Origin: Desulfobacteraceae bacterium
GTDB taxonomy: Bacteria > Desulfobacterota > DSM-4660 > Desulfatiglandales > Desulfatiglandaceae
NCBI GenBank assembly: GCA_013203065.1
Contig: JABMQV010000418.1
Span: forward strand, 1 to 10,864
DNA: 10,864 nt
Direction of reading: 5' to 3'
Shown in pieces: positions 1 to 7,640 of the stretch. Numbering within the stretch: the stretch's first letter is position 1; the number at the start of each line of letters is the position of its first letter. The position numbers were made by a program, and so were the translations under genes. Below the pieces are notes generated by a model. It was not told the origin of the DNA and did not search any database. It saw nothing but the letters and a program-made list of their open reading frames with translations.

Positions 1-59
1 AAACCATCGGGCTGATGATTTTCAGTTCCCGATACCTCATATCCTTCAGGCAACCTCAT

Positions 60-87
60 AAAGCCGAAGTCTTTTGGAAGGCTTTTT
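60..87 (+). terminator. Possible weak intrinsic terminator of an upstream gene
   Basis: AAAGCC (60-65) can pair with GGCTTT (80-85) across a 14-base loop, and the right arm runs into a T tract (83-87). It lies right after a stop codon (TAA 59-61) that closes a frame open from the window edge, which suits the end of an upstream transcript. The stem is only six pairs, half of them A-T, and the loop is large, so this is a weak call. Confidence 0.25.
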
Positions 88-168
88 AGGAACACTTGCT
101 GGTTGCGTATTCAGGTTTTCTTGGTTTCGAAGTAGGTGCTGTCTGTCTTTTTTTTCTATCCGATAGTT

Positions 169-197
169 TTGACAAGAGCTGTTTAAGAACAAAGAAT
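169..197 (+). promoter_or_regulatory. Probable sigma-70 type promoter for the liv operon
   Basis: A perfect -35 hexamer TTGACA (169-174) is followed after 17 bases by AAGAAT (192-197), a 4/6 match to TATAAT that keeps the second-position A and the final T. Transcription would start near 204 and leave a leader of about 140 bases before the livK-like start codon. A second TTGACA at 201-206 has no acceptable -10 at 16-18 bases, so it is less likely to be a promoter. Confidence 0.45.
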
Positions 198-342
198 TTA
201 TTGACAAAGCGAAAGCTGTTTGGTCCGCAGACGCCCCATAGGATTTGCAATGACCCAGTGTGGGAACCGGTTATGCCAAGACATCGCAGGGCCGGAAGAT
301 ATCGGATTAACCCTTAATTGAACGGTTTAAGGAGGGCAACTC

Positions 343-1587
343 ATGTCAAGAAAATTCAAAGTGGTAATCGCATTGCTGGTTGGTTTGGCTGCCGTCGGTC
401 TTGTGTTTTCGGGTCCGGTTGGGGCGAAAGTCGAGGATGACACCATCGTCTTTGGCGCGGCGGTTTCCTTTACCGGGAAATATTCCACCAACGGCAAACA
501 CACAAAAAATGGCTATGATCTGGCTGTCAAGCGCATCAACGAAAAGGGAGGCGTCAAGGTAGGCGACAAAACCTATAAGATCAAGATCAAGTACTACGAC
601 GACGAATCCACGCCGGCCCGAGCCGGGCAATTGGCCGACCGGCTGATCAAGCAGGACGGCATCAAGTACATCCTGGGCCCGTATGGTTCCGGTCCTACCA
701 AAGGTATGGCACCGATTACAGAAAAATATAAGATCCCCATGGTCGAGGGGAACGGCGCCTCTCGAAGCCTGTTCAACAAGGGATACAAATACCTCTTTGC
801 CGTACTCTCCACATCTGAGCAGTATCTGGCAGAGGCCATCGCCGTGGCCGCCGAGCAGGCCAAAAAAGAAGGCAGGGACCCCAGTTCCGTAAAGGTTGCC
901 ATAGCGGTGGAGAATGATCCCTTCTCCATGGACATCCGGGCCGGTGTCCTCGAAGACGCCAAGAAGTACGGGATGAAGGTGATTATTGACGACAAGCTAC
1001 CCAAAGAACTGACCGACATGACGGCGACCCTGACAAAGGTCAAGGCGCTGAAGCCCGATATCCTAGTGGTATCCGGACATTCCAAGGGCGCGGTCCTTGC
1101 CATCCGCCAGACGGCGCAGATGAAGGTGGATGTGCCCATACTGGCTATTACCCACTGCGAGGCCGCAGACGTGATAGGCAAATTCGGTGGGGATGCCAAC
1201 TACACCCTTTGCGCGACCCAGTGGGCGCCCACCATGACCTACAGGGATGACTATTTCGGCTTTGCCGGTGATTACGCCAAAACGTTCGAGGAGGCGTACG
1301 GTTATGTGCCGCCCTATCAGGCCGCGGAGTCTTCAGCAGCCGTGCTGGTCTATGTTGATGCCCTGGAGCGGGCAAATTCCTTCGACACCGAGAAGGTACG
1401 CGACGCCCTGGCAGATACTAAACTGGAGACCTTCTATGGCTGGGTCGATTTTGACGACACGGGCAAGAACATCGCCAAACCCATGGTGCTTCGCCAGATC
1501 CAGAAGGGTAAATACATACCGGTAGCGCCCGCCAAGTTTGCCGCTGGGAAAGTAATCTACCCAAGACCCAAGTGGAGCGAACGCTAA
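343..1587 (+). CDS. livK: Branched-chain amino acid type ABC transporter substrate-binding protein (LivK family)
   Basis: Periplasmic binding protein of the HAAT importer family, type I fold, which delivers a ligand to the LivHM channel. The 414-residue product starts with a classic Sec signal: positive MSRKFK, a hydrophobic stretch over residues 7-22, and a likely cut after Ala28 (PVGA|KV). The mature part opens with the family pattern GAAVSFTGKYSTNGKHTKNG, then the lobe I features GPYGSGPTKGMAPI and YKIPMVEG. Lobe II includes DILVVSGHSKGAVLAIRQ, and the C-terminal part carries YGYVPPYQAAESSAAV. The ATG at 343 has a strong AAGGAGGG site six bases upstream. It is first in the operon and followed by a hairpin before the permease genes. 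The ligand cannot be read from sequence: leucine, isoleucine or valine are the default guess, but related proteins bind aromatic amino acids, amides or urea, so the symbol denotes family only. Confidence 0.9.
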   Translation: MSRKFKVVIALLVGLAAVGLVFSGPVGAKVEDDTIVFGAAVSFTGKYSTNGKHTKNGYDLAVKRINEKGGVKVGDKTYKIKIKYYDDESTPARAGQLADRLIKQDGIKYILGPYGSGPTKGMAPITEKYKIPMVEGNGASRSLFNKGYKYLFAVLSTSEQYLAEAIAVAAEQAKKEGRDPSSVKVAIAVENDPFSMDIRAGVLEDAKKYGMKVIIDDKLPKELTDMTATLTKVKALKPDILVVSGHSKGAVLAIRQTAQMKVDVPILAITHCEAADVIGKFGGDANYTLCATQWAPTMTYRDDYFGFAGDYAKTFEEAYGYVPPYQAAESSAAVLVYVDALERANSFDTEKVRDALADTKLETFYGWVDFDDTGKNIAKPMVLRQIQKGKYIPVAPAKFAAGKVIYPRPKWSER

Positions 1588-1602
1588 AACCAATAGACGA
1601 GC

Positions 1603-1633
1603 GGCCGTCCCGGTAGTAATGGCCGGGACGGCC
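1603..1633 (+). terminator. Perfect 11-bp intercistronic hairpin between livK-like and livH-like genes
   Basis: GGCCGTCCCGG (1603-1613) is perfectly complementary to CCGGGACGGCC (1623-1633), with a nine-base loop. The next bases are TTGGGTT rather than a U-run, so it is not a standard intrinsic terminator. Such GC-rich hairpins after binding-protein genes usually protect the upstream mRNA from 3' exonucleases or act as partial terminators, giving more binding protein than permease. It ends 13 bases before the permease ATG, close enough to affect ribosome loading there. The fold is seen in the sequence; the role is inferred. Confidence 0.6.
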
Positions 1634-1646
1634 TTGGGTTCTGGTG

Positions 1647-2546
1647 ATGGAAGGTCTTCAGATTCTGTTCACAGCACCAATCTTCTCATTGCAGCTCCTC
1701 ATCGACGGCATCCTTATCGGCGCCATCTTTGCGCTGGCGGCCTATGGCATGGCGCTGGTCTGGGGTGTCATGAAGATCATCAACTTTGCCCAGGGAGAGT
1801 TCGTTATCCTGGGTGGATTTATCCTTTTTGCCCTGACCAAGATAGGGTTGAACCCCTTCCTGGCCATCCCGTTGGCCGCAGCGGCACTATTTATTGTGGG
1901 GTGGCTGCTTTACCACATTGTCATCGTCCGCATCATAGAAAAAGACCTGTTTATATCGATCCTTGCTACCTTCGGTATCGCCATCCTTCTGCAGCAGCTC
2001 ATGAATCAGATTTTCAGCGCCGACGTCCAGACCGTGGAATCAGGGCTGGGCACCTGGCTCATGTTCGATAACGCCATAACCGTGCTTCAGATCAAGGTCG
2101 TCAGTTTTTTTATTGCCATCGTGCTGGGGATCTGCCTGGCTTTGTTTTTAAAGAAGGCACGCTTTGGACAGGCCATCCGGGCTACTGCCCAAGACGCTCG
2201 CGCGGCACGCATCCTGGGTGTTGATACGAATAAGGTCTATGCCATCACCTTTGCGCTGAATGCTGCCATCTGTGGTGCGGCCGGGGCGTTGGTTGTGATG
2301 ACCTGGGTTATTCAACCGTACGCCGGGCTCGCCTACACGCTTCGTTCCTTTATGATTGTAATTGTCGCGGGGCTTGGCAATGTGGCCGGTGTTGTTTTTG
2401 CGGGCCTGGGTCTCGGCGTCGCGGAAAATTTCGCTGGTTTTATCTTTGGTGCAGAGTTTCAGGCCGCGTTTGTCTTCTCATTGCTGGTTGTCATTCTGCT
2501 CTATCGCAATTTCAAGCTCAGGCTTCAGCGCAGGTACCTGAAATGA
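1647..2546 (+). CDS. livH: Branched-chain amino acid type ABC transporter permease (LivH family)
   Basis: Inner-membrane permease, one half of the LivHM translocation channel. The 299-residue product is very hydrophobic. It shows the LivH hallmark at residues 19-57 (IDGILIGAIFALAAYGMALV, then WGVMKIINFAQGEF). The cytoplasmic coupling loop that contacts the ATPases is near 173-193 (RFGQAIRATAQDARAARILG). Later helices include MIVIVAGLGNVAGVVFAGL (236-254). ATG 1647 is preferred; a GTG at 1644, one codon upstream, is equally open, and neither has a strong ribosome site. The stop overlaps the next ATG by four bases (ATGA), so the two permeases are probably translationally coupled. The hairpin just upstream may lower its expression relative to the binding protein. 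Confidence 0.92.
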   Translation: MEGLQILFTAPIFSLQLLIDGILIGAIFALAAYGMALVWGVMKIINFAQGEFVILGGFILFALTKIGLNPFLAIPLAAAALFIVGWLLYHIVIVRIIEKDLFISILATFGIAILLQQLMNQIFSADVQTVESGLGTWLMFDNAITVLQIKVVSFFIAIVLGICLALFLKKARFGQAIRATAQDARAARILGVDTNKVYAITFALNAAICGAAGALVVMTWVIQPYAGLAYTLRSFMIVIVAGLGNVAGVVFAGLGLGVAENFAGFIFGAEFQAAFVFSLLVVILLYRNFKLRLQRRYLK

Positions 2547-3604
2547 ACCCCGGAAAACAATATTTTGTGCTTTACGGCGCTATCCTGGTTGTTTCCCTGG
2601 TTGCTCCGTGGGTATTGCCGGCCTACCAGACACAGCTGGCTTATCTGTGGATGATGGTGGTGTTTGCCCTCACCTGGGATATTTTGGGTGGGCAGATGGG
2701 CTACAATTCATTCGGTAACATTGTGTTTTTCGGCATCGGCATGTATGTGACAGCCGTGGTACAACGAAATATGCACTACAGTATCGAGGAATACGTCCAC
2801 GTGGCAGGGCGGGTGGAGAGCCTGACCTCCGGTGAGTACCTGGCTGGACTATTTCTTGGAATGGGTATGGGCGCCGTCGTTGCAGTGGTTGTGGCGGTGA
2901 TCCTCGGGTTCTGCATCCTGGGGATGGGGATGCGGGGCCAATATTTCGGCATTTGTACCCTTGGGCTCGGCGTTGCGGCCGGTGAGTTGGCCAACGGCTG
3001 GGAGTACATTGGGGCGGGATCCGGGCTGGTAACGCCCGTATTTCCCGAAGGGCTGGGAGAGCGCGGGGCCTTTTTTTACTATATTTTTTTCATTTTGGCC
3101 GCCATACTTTTTGTGATCCTCAAATGGCTCTATTCCGGACGCTTTGGTCTTGCGGTCAACGCCATCCGGGATGACGAGGACAAGGCCGAAGCCATGGGCA
3201 TCTATACGACCCGGTATAAGATCGTGGCCTGGTGCATTTCCGCGTTTTTCCTTTCGCTCGTGGGGGGCGGTGTCGGTCATCTTGTCGGATTTATTGATCC
3301 TACGGAAGTGGCCTTTGCCGGTGCTACCTTCGGGGTGTGGATGATCCTGATGGCCATTCTGGGCGGCAAGGGAACCCTCTGGGGACCGGTGATCGGGGCA
3401 GTGACCTTTCACATCGCACAGGAGCTTTTCTGGACCTATCTCTTTGGCTGGCAGAGAGTAGCCCTGGGCGCATTGATTGTCGGCATTGTGGTCTTTTTCC
3501 CCCAGGGCATCATGGGCTGGATTCGGGAGCGCTGGCCCGAGCGCTTCGGCCATCGGGTGGAAGATAGAAACGTTTTGAACGCCACCGAGGGGGGTGAAGC
3601 ATGA
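2543..3604 (+). CDS. livM: Branched-chain amino acid type ABC transporter permease (LivM family)
   Basis: Second inner-membrane permease of the importer, partner of LivH. The 353-residue product has many hydrophobic segments and the LivM pattern AYLWMMVVFALTWDILGGQM (33-52), followed by GYNSFGNIVFFGIGMYV. A polar stretch at about 75-98 probably faces the periplasm. The coupling loop to the ATPases lies at 198-225, including AVNAIRDDEDKAEAMGI (204-220). Near the C-terminus is the conserved LGGKGTLWGPVIGA (273-286), followed by FFPQGIMGW and a charged tail. Length is normal for the family. It overlaps its neighbours by four bases on both sides (ATGA), which indicates tight coupling. Just before the next gene is the purine-rich GAGGGGGGTG (3587-3596), a good ribosome site for the first ATPase. 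Confidence 0.92.
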   Translation: MNPGKQYFVLYGAILVVSLVAPWVLPAYQTQLAYLWMMVVFALTWDILGGQMGYNSFGNIVFFGIGMYVTAVVQRNMHYSIEEYVHVAGRVESLTSGEYLAGLFLGMGMGAVVAVVVAVILGFCILGMGMRGQYFGICTLGLGVAAGELANGWEYIGAGSGLVTPVFPEGLGERGAFFYYIFFILAAILFVILKWLYSGRFGLAVNAIRDDEDKAEAMGIYTTRYKIVAWCISAFFLSLVGGGVGHLVGFIDPTEVAFAGATFGVWMILMAILGGKGTLWGPVIGAVTFHIAQELFWTYLFGWQRVALGALIVGIVVFFPQGIMGWIRERWPERFGHRVEDRNVLNATEGGEA

Positions 3605-4347
3605 GCCGATACCAGTTGGAGGTGGAGGGCGTTTGCAAGCGGTTCGGCGGCGTTGTGGCCAATGACCATATCACCCTTTCTGTCCCGCAAGGCCGCATCA
3701 TCGGTCTTATCGGACCCAACGGCTCGGGCAAGACCACACTTTTCAACTCCATCGTCGGATACCATCCCGTGGACAAGGGCTCCATCCGATTTGAAGGCCG
3801 GGAAATCTCAGGTATGCGCGTCCCCGAGATCGCGCGTCTAGGGCTCCTCAGAACCTTCCAGCAGACACACATCTATGGAAAGATGACCTGCGTGCAGAAC
3901 ATGCAGATCAGCGTCCCCCACGCGGACGAAGGCCTCCGCACCATGTTCTCCAGATATCCGCGTGAGGTCGTGGATAAGGCCGAGAGCCTGCTTGAGTTTG
4001 TGGGTCTGTATGCCAAGCGGCACCTCATGGCGGGCGATCTCTCCTTCGGGCAACAAAAACTCTTGGAATTCGCCATGGCGCTTATGAACGAACCCGCGCT
4101 GCTCCTCCTGGATGAACCTACGGCGGGTATCAATCCAACGCTGATCAACGGTTTGATCGAGCGTTTGAAGCGCACCAACGTCGATCTCGGGATCACGCTC
4201 TTTGTCATCGAGCACAACATGCGCGCGATCATGAACCTGGCCGAACACATTTACTGTCTGGCCCATGGCCAGCTCTTGACCAGTGGTCCACCCGATCAGA
4301 TCCAAAATGATCAGCAGGTGATCGACGCCTATCTCGGGGCAAAGTGA
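3601..4347 (+). CDS. livG: Branched-chain amino acid type ABC transporter ATP-binding protein (LivG family)
   Basis: Cytoplasmic ATPase that powers import, pairing with the LivF-type subunit. In 248 residues it has all ABC motifs in order: Walker A GPNGSGKT (38-45), Q-loop in RTFQQTH (84-90), signature LSFGQQ (147-152), Walker B ALLLLDEPT (166-174) and the switch histidine in IEHNM (H205). The family-typical segment after Walker B, AGINP (175-179), is present. The signature uses LSFGQ rather than LSGGQ; LivG proteins commonly vary here. The start is fixed by the four-base overlap with livM and the GAGGGGGGTG ribosome site. The length of about 250 is normal. All catalytic residues are present, so it should be active. 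Confidence 0.93.
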   Translation: MSRYQLEVEGVCKRFGGVVANDHITLSVPQGRIIGLIGPNGSGKTTLFNSIVGYHPVDKGSIRFEGREISGMRVPEIARLGLLRTFQQTHIYGKMTCVQNMQISVPHADEGLRTMFSRYPREVVDKAESLLEFVGLYAKRHLMAGDLSFGQQKLLEFAMALMNEPALLLLDEPTAGINPTLINGLIERLKRTNVDLGITLFVIEHNMRAIMNLAEHIYCLAHGQLLTSGPPDQIQNDQQVIDAYLGAK

Positions 4348-5225
4348 TGGACCAAAATAAGATAACTCAAGGCGGGAAAGACGTCAGAAGCGGGTACGGC
4401 CTCGGCCCTGTGGAAACCGTGCTCTCCGTTGATGAGGTGGAGCGTCAGGCCGCAAAGCTGGCGGCTGAAGGACCCAGTCGAGAGCATTTGGGCGACCTGG
4501 TTGGCAAGGAACCACTGCTCAGCATCGAAAGATTAAGGGCCGGTTACGGCAAGATGGTGGTCCTCCACGAATTTGATTTACGGGTGGGAGCGGGCCAATC
4601 CCTTTGCCTCATCGGTCCTAATGGTGCGGGAAAGTCCACCATCTTGCACTCCATTTACGGATTTACGACTATCACCGGCGGGGCCGTCAAGATGCAGGGG
4701 AACGATATAACCCGCCTGAGTCCTAATGAAAAGCTCAAACGCGCGGGCATTGCTTACATTCTTCAGGACACATCTGTCTTCCCCGACATGACGGTTGAGG
4801 AAAATATGTTCATGGGCGGTTTTCTCATGGACAGGCCGAGCCAGGCCAGGGAGGCGGCGGAAAGGGTCCTCGCAAAGTATCCTCTTTTGGCCGAACGGCG
4901 GAACCAGAAGGCGGGTGTCCTCTCCGGCGGTGAAAGACGGCTTCTGGAGATCTCTCGTGCACTGATCATGGAGCCGGAAGTCTTGCTGGTGGACGAACCC
5001 TCCATCGGGCTCGAGCCCCGTTATATCGATATGGTTTTCGAGATCCTTCACGACCTGCAGCACAGCGACGGCAAGACCATTGTCATGGTTGAACAGAACG
5101 CCAAGAAAGGCCTGGAGTTTGCCGACATCGGCTACGTGCTGGTCTCGGGCCAGCTGGCCATGGCAGACAAGGGGAGCGAACTCCTTCAAAATCCCGAGGT
5201 GGGTCGTTTGTTCCTGGGCGGTTAG
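4347..5225 (+). CDS. livF: Branched-chain amino acid type ABC transporter ATP-binding protein (LivF family) with long N-terminal extension
   Basis: Second cytoplasmic ATPase of the importer. From ATG 4347 it is 292 residues: Walker A GPNGAGKS (90-97), signature LSGGE (192-196), Walker B VLLVDEPS (212-219), then MVEQNA (248-253). In that last motif Gln250 stands where most ABC proteins have the switch histidine. The EQNA form is usual in LivF, so it is a family trait, not a defect. LivF proteins are normally about 235 residues and begin near LLSIERLRAGYGK (57-69). Here about 56 polar residues precede that point, including a helix-like DEVERQAAKLAAEG segment. The extension has no internal Met. 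The upstream ATG shares one base with the livG stop, which favours a real extension. A GTG at 4344 is an alternative start. Confidence 0.9.
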   Translation: MDQNKITQGGKDVRSGYGLGPVETVLSVDEVERQAAKLAAEGPSREHLGDLVGKEPLLSIERLRAGYGKMVVLHEFDLRVGAGQSLCLIGPNGAGKSTILHSIYGFTTITGGAVKMQGNDITRLSPNEKLKRAGIAYILQDTSVFPDMTVEENMFMGGFLMDRPSQAREAAERVLAKYPLLAERRNQKAGVLSGGERRLLEISRALIMEPEVLLVDEPSIGLEPRYIDMVFEILHDLQHSDGKTIVMVEQNAKKGLEFADIGYVLVSGQLAMADKGSELLQNPEVGRLFLGG

Positions 5226-5247
5226 GCGTGTTCAGGGCAGGGGGCGG

Positions 5248-5790
5248 TCACTTGCCGTCGGCTACAAACGCAAATCCCCGTTCGATAGCCTTCTGGTTCT
5301 GCGGGAAGAATTTCTCTTTGCCCTTAAGGGCGCCCTCCATCCCCTTTATGGTTTCTTCCACAGTGAGGAACCCCATCTTGGCGCACACCGCCCCGATCAT
5401 AACCATGTTGGCACCGCGGTCGGAACCGACCTCGCGGGCCAGTTCCGCGGTTGGTACCTGAAAGATTTTGATATCATCTCGGGATGGCGTCTCTGTGAAA
5501 AGAGAAGAATTGAGGAAGACCGTTCCGTTTTCGGCCACGGTAGGTTCGAATTTCTCCAAAGAGGGATAATTCATTGCCACCAATGCATCGGGTTTCGACG
5601 CCACCGGTGACGCGATCTTCTTATCGGACAGGGTCACGGTACAGTTCGCTGTGCCCCCGCGCATTTCAGCCCCATATGAGGGAAAATAAGTGACATCAAG
5701 TCCCTTGTGCATTCCCCCGTGGCACAGGACATATCCCATAAGCAGGACACCCTGGCCTCCAAAACCTGCAAAAGTCGTCCGGGTAATCAT
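5248..5790 (-). CDS. 2-oxoacid:ferredoxin oxidoreductase gamma subunit
   Basis: Gamma subunit of a four-subunit 2-oxoacid:ferredoxin oxidoreductase, the part thought to take part in CoA handling and assembly. The 180-residue product begins with the family glycine motif in TTFAGFGGQGVLLMG (5-19) and carries SYGAEMRGGTANC (38-50), both hallmarks of the POR/KOR gamma family. Length is normal. The start is fixed by a four-base ATGA overlap with the beta gene and by GAGGAC five bases upstream of the ATG. It is the last gene of the operon. Its stop is 22 bp from the convergent importer operon, with no terminator visible between. The gamma family also covers pyruvate, 2-oxoglutarate and indolepyruvate enzymes, so the substrate comes from the alpha subunit and context. 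Confidence 0.9.
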   Translation of the reverse strand: MITRTTFAGFGGQGVLLMGYVLCHGGMHKGLDVTYFPSYGAEMRGGTANCTVTLSDKKIASPVASKPDALVAMNYPSLEKFEPTVAENGTVFLNSSLFTETPSRDDIKIFQVPTAELAREVGSDRGANMVMIGAVCAKMGFLTVEETIKGMEGALKGKEKFFPQNQKAIERGFAFVADGK

Positions 5791-6560
5791 TTTTTGTCCT
5801 CATATCCGGTGGTGTCTTTTATGACACCCAATGGATAGGTTTTGGTCATTTCATCATTCACCCACGCCCAGGCCGCTTTGGGAGAAAGCTTCCAGTTTGT
5901 GGGGCAGGGTGAGAGCAACTCCACTATGGAGAAGCCCAAATCGTCCAACTGACACTGGTATGACTTCTTGATGGCCTTTTTGGCCCGGCGGATTTGCTTG
6001 ACGGACGTTAGCGAGCATCGCTCCACATAGACCACCCCGTCGCACACTGCCAGCATCCGGGAGATATCGATGGGGCTGCCGTGCAGCCTGGGATCCCGTC
6101 CGGCCTGGGCCGTTGTGGCAGTTTGTCCCAAAAGCGTGGTGGGCGCCATCTGGCCGCCGGTCATGCCGTATATGGCGTTATTGATAAATATGGTAGAGAG
6201 CCTTTCGCCCCGGTTGCCGGAATGTATTGTCTCGGCCGTGCCGATGGCCGCCAGGTCGCCGTCACCCTGATAGCTCAAGACAAATTTATCCGGGTAAACA
6301 CGCTTGATGCCCGTGGCAACGGCCAGGGCTCTCCCATGAGGGGCCTCTACCATGTCAAAATTAAAGTAGTTGTATGCCAGCACCGCACAACCCACTGGCG
6401 GGACTCCAATGGTCTTTTCCCGTAACCCCATTTCATCCAGACACTCGGCCACCAGGCGGTGTGCAACGGAGTGGCCACAGCCGGGGCAATAATGCGTCGG
6501 ATTCGTCTTCAGGGACTCGGGCCTACCAAAGACCTGTTCAAATGCAACTTCTGTGCTCAT
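5787..6560 (-). CDS. 2-oxoacid:ferredoxin oxidoreductase beta subunit, thiamine diphosphate binding
   Basis: Catalytic beta subunit that binds thiamine diphosphate and the [4Fe-4S] cluster nearest the active site; with alpha it decarboxylates a 2-oxoacid to acyl-CoA and passes electrons to ferredoxin. In 257 residues the diphosphate/Mg motif runs from GDGD (99-102) to INN (126-128), continuing AIYGMTGGQMAPTT. Cys25 and Cys28 (HYCPGCGH), Cys58 (PPVGCAV) and Cys219 (LSPCPT) match the four cluster ligands of this family. The start at 6560 overlaps the alpha stop by four bases and has a strong GGAGGA site seven bases upstream. All key residues are present. The family places it with KorB/VorA-type subunits; substrate is not decided by this chain alone. 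Confidence 0.92.
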   Translation of the reverse strand: MSTEVAFEQVFGRPESLKTNPTHYCPGCGHSVAHRLVAECLDEMGLREKTIGVPPVGCAVLAYNYFNFDMVEAPHGRALAVATGIKRVYPDKFVLSYQGDGDLAAIGTAETIHSGNRGERLSTIFINNAIYGMTGGQMAPTTLLGQTATTAQAGRDPRLHGSPIDISRMLAVCDGVVYVERCSLTSVKQIRRAKKAIKKSYQCQLDDLGFSIVELLSPCPTNWKLSPKAAWAWVNDEMTKTYPLGVIKDTTGYEDKK

Positions 6561-7636
6561 ACGTCTATCCTCCGGCCCACTTTTCCATCGCCTTTAGCGG
6601 CGGAACGCAGGAACTCCGCCACATCGGCGGGGGTTGGAATGATGCCGCCCGGCAGCCCATGGAAGTATATCTCCGCCCGCTCCCCCACGGAAAAAATCAC
6701 GTCTTCTACCATCTGGCCCAGACTGAACTCAAAGACAGCCACTTTGGGAACTTTCTTGGACAGCTCCCGCAGGGCCGGTTTGGGGAATGGCCACAGGGTG
6801 ATGGGCCGAAACAGGCCAAGTCTGAGGTCCTCGGCCTCCAACTCTTCAATGGCGCTCTCGGCGATACGTGCCGCTGTGCCATAGGCCACCACCACCATTT
6901 CCGCATCGTCAGGGCAGTTGGTTTCCCAGCGCATTTCCTCAGCCGTTATCTTGTCATACTTTTCCTGGAGGTGCAGGTTATGCTGATACAATTCTCCTTG
7001 CTGGCCCAAAAACATGGAAAAGAGGGCGCGGGGTTCCCGACCTTCGCAGCCGTCCACGATCCAGTCTTTCTCAGGCAGGTCTTTTAGGTCTATGAAGTCA
7101 GGGAAAATCACCGGTTCCATGACCTGTCCCATCAGTCCGTCGCCCAACAGCATCACCGGGGTACGGTATTTATCCGCCAGGTCAAAGGCGACAAAGGTCA
7201 AGTCGACCAGTTCCTGGCCTCCGGCCGGGGCCAATACCGGTGTCCGGTAATCCCCGTGGGCACCCCCGCGGGTGGCCTGAAAATAGTCTGCAGCCGAAGG
7301 TGCAATATTGCCCAGGCCAGGACCGCCCCGCATCATGTTTATGATAACCGCGGGCAGTTCCGTTCCTGCCATATAGGAGATCCCCTCCTGCTTCAAAGAT
7401 ATCCCAGGGGAGGACGAAGAGGTCATGGTACGGGCCCCGGCAGCCGAGGCGCCCAGGACCATATTAATGGAGCTGACCTCGCTTTCACCCTGGATAAAGG
7501 TGCCGCCCACCTCGATCAGACGCGCGGAAAGGTACTCGGGCAATTCGTTCTGGGGTGTGATGGGATAACCGAAATAGTAACGACAGCCCGCACGTACCGC
7601 TGCCTCTGCTACCACGTGGGAACCACTCATCAACAT
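6557..7636 (-). CDS. vorB: 2-oxoacid:ferredoxin oxidoreductase alpha subunit, probable 3-methyl-2-oxobutanoate type (VorB)
   Basis: Alpha subunit (pyrimidine-binding and substrate-facing) of the oxidoreductase. From ATG 7636 it is 359 residues with FGYPITPQNELPEYL (22-36), the glutamates of QGESEVSSIN (49-58), the active-site loop TMTSSSSPGISLKQEGISY (70-88) and MMRGGPGLGN (101-110). The stretch GGAHGDYRTPVLAP (124-137) resembles VorB-type subunits more than pyruvate enzymes, and the nearby importer fits branched-chain substrates. A 2-oxoglutarate (KorA) role cannot be excluded. A frame open further upstream would run through the ferredoxin gene, so I chose the ATG four bases after the ferredoxin stop; ATG 7630 (two codons later) is also possible. 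There is no clear ribosome site, so translation probably relies on coupling to the ferredoxin gene. The C-terminal tail is lysine/arginine rich. Confidence 0.9.
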   Translation of the reverse strand: MLMSGSHVVAEAAVRAGCRYYFGYPITPQNELPEYLSARLIEVGGTFIQGESEVSSINMVLGASAAGARTMTSSSSPGISLKQEGISYMAGTELPAVIINMMRGGPGLGNIAPSAADYFQATRGGAHGDYRTPVLAPAGGQELVDLTFVAFDLADKYRTPVMLLGDGLMGQVMEPVIFPDFIDLKDLPEKDWIVDGCEGREPRALFSMFLGQQGELYQHNLHLQEKYDKITAEEMRWETNCPDDAEMVVVAYGTAARIAESAIEELEAEDLRLGLFRPITLWPFPKPALRELSKKVPKVAVFEFSLGQMVEDVIFSVGERAEIYFHGLPGGIIPTPADVAEFLRSAAKGDGKVGRRIDV

Positions 7637-7640
7637 TTTT

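Larger units (their letters stand above)
1..342. other. Leader and intergenic region upstream of the importer operon
   Basis: No convincing gene is visible here. Two forward frames are open from the left edge: one stops at TAA 59-61 (19 codons) and one at TAG 87-89 (28 codons). Either could be the tail of an upstream gene, but both are too short to identify. The 73-codon frame from TTG 96 to 317 has no recognisable protein features and no good ribosome site, and it ends in the leader of the next gene, so I treat it as chance. The region holds a weak terminator-like hairpin near 60-87, a probable promoter at 169-197, and a strong Shine-Dalgarno sequence (AAGGAGGG, 329-336) six bases before the ATG at 343. 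Confidence 0.6.

Noticed and set aside
96..317. 73-codon forward frame upstream of the importer
   Set aside because: Starts with TTG and no ribosome site, has no recognisable protein pattern, and covers the likely promoter and leader of the next gene.
2849..3553. Long antisense frame opposite livM
   Set aside because: It is the shadow of a conserved GC-rich permease gene, with low-complexity Pro/His-rich translation and no start context.
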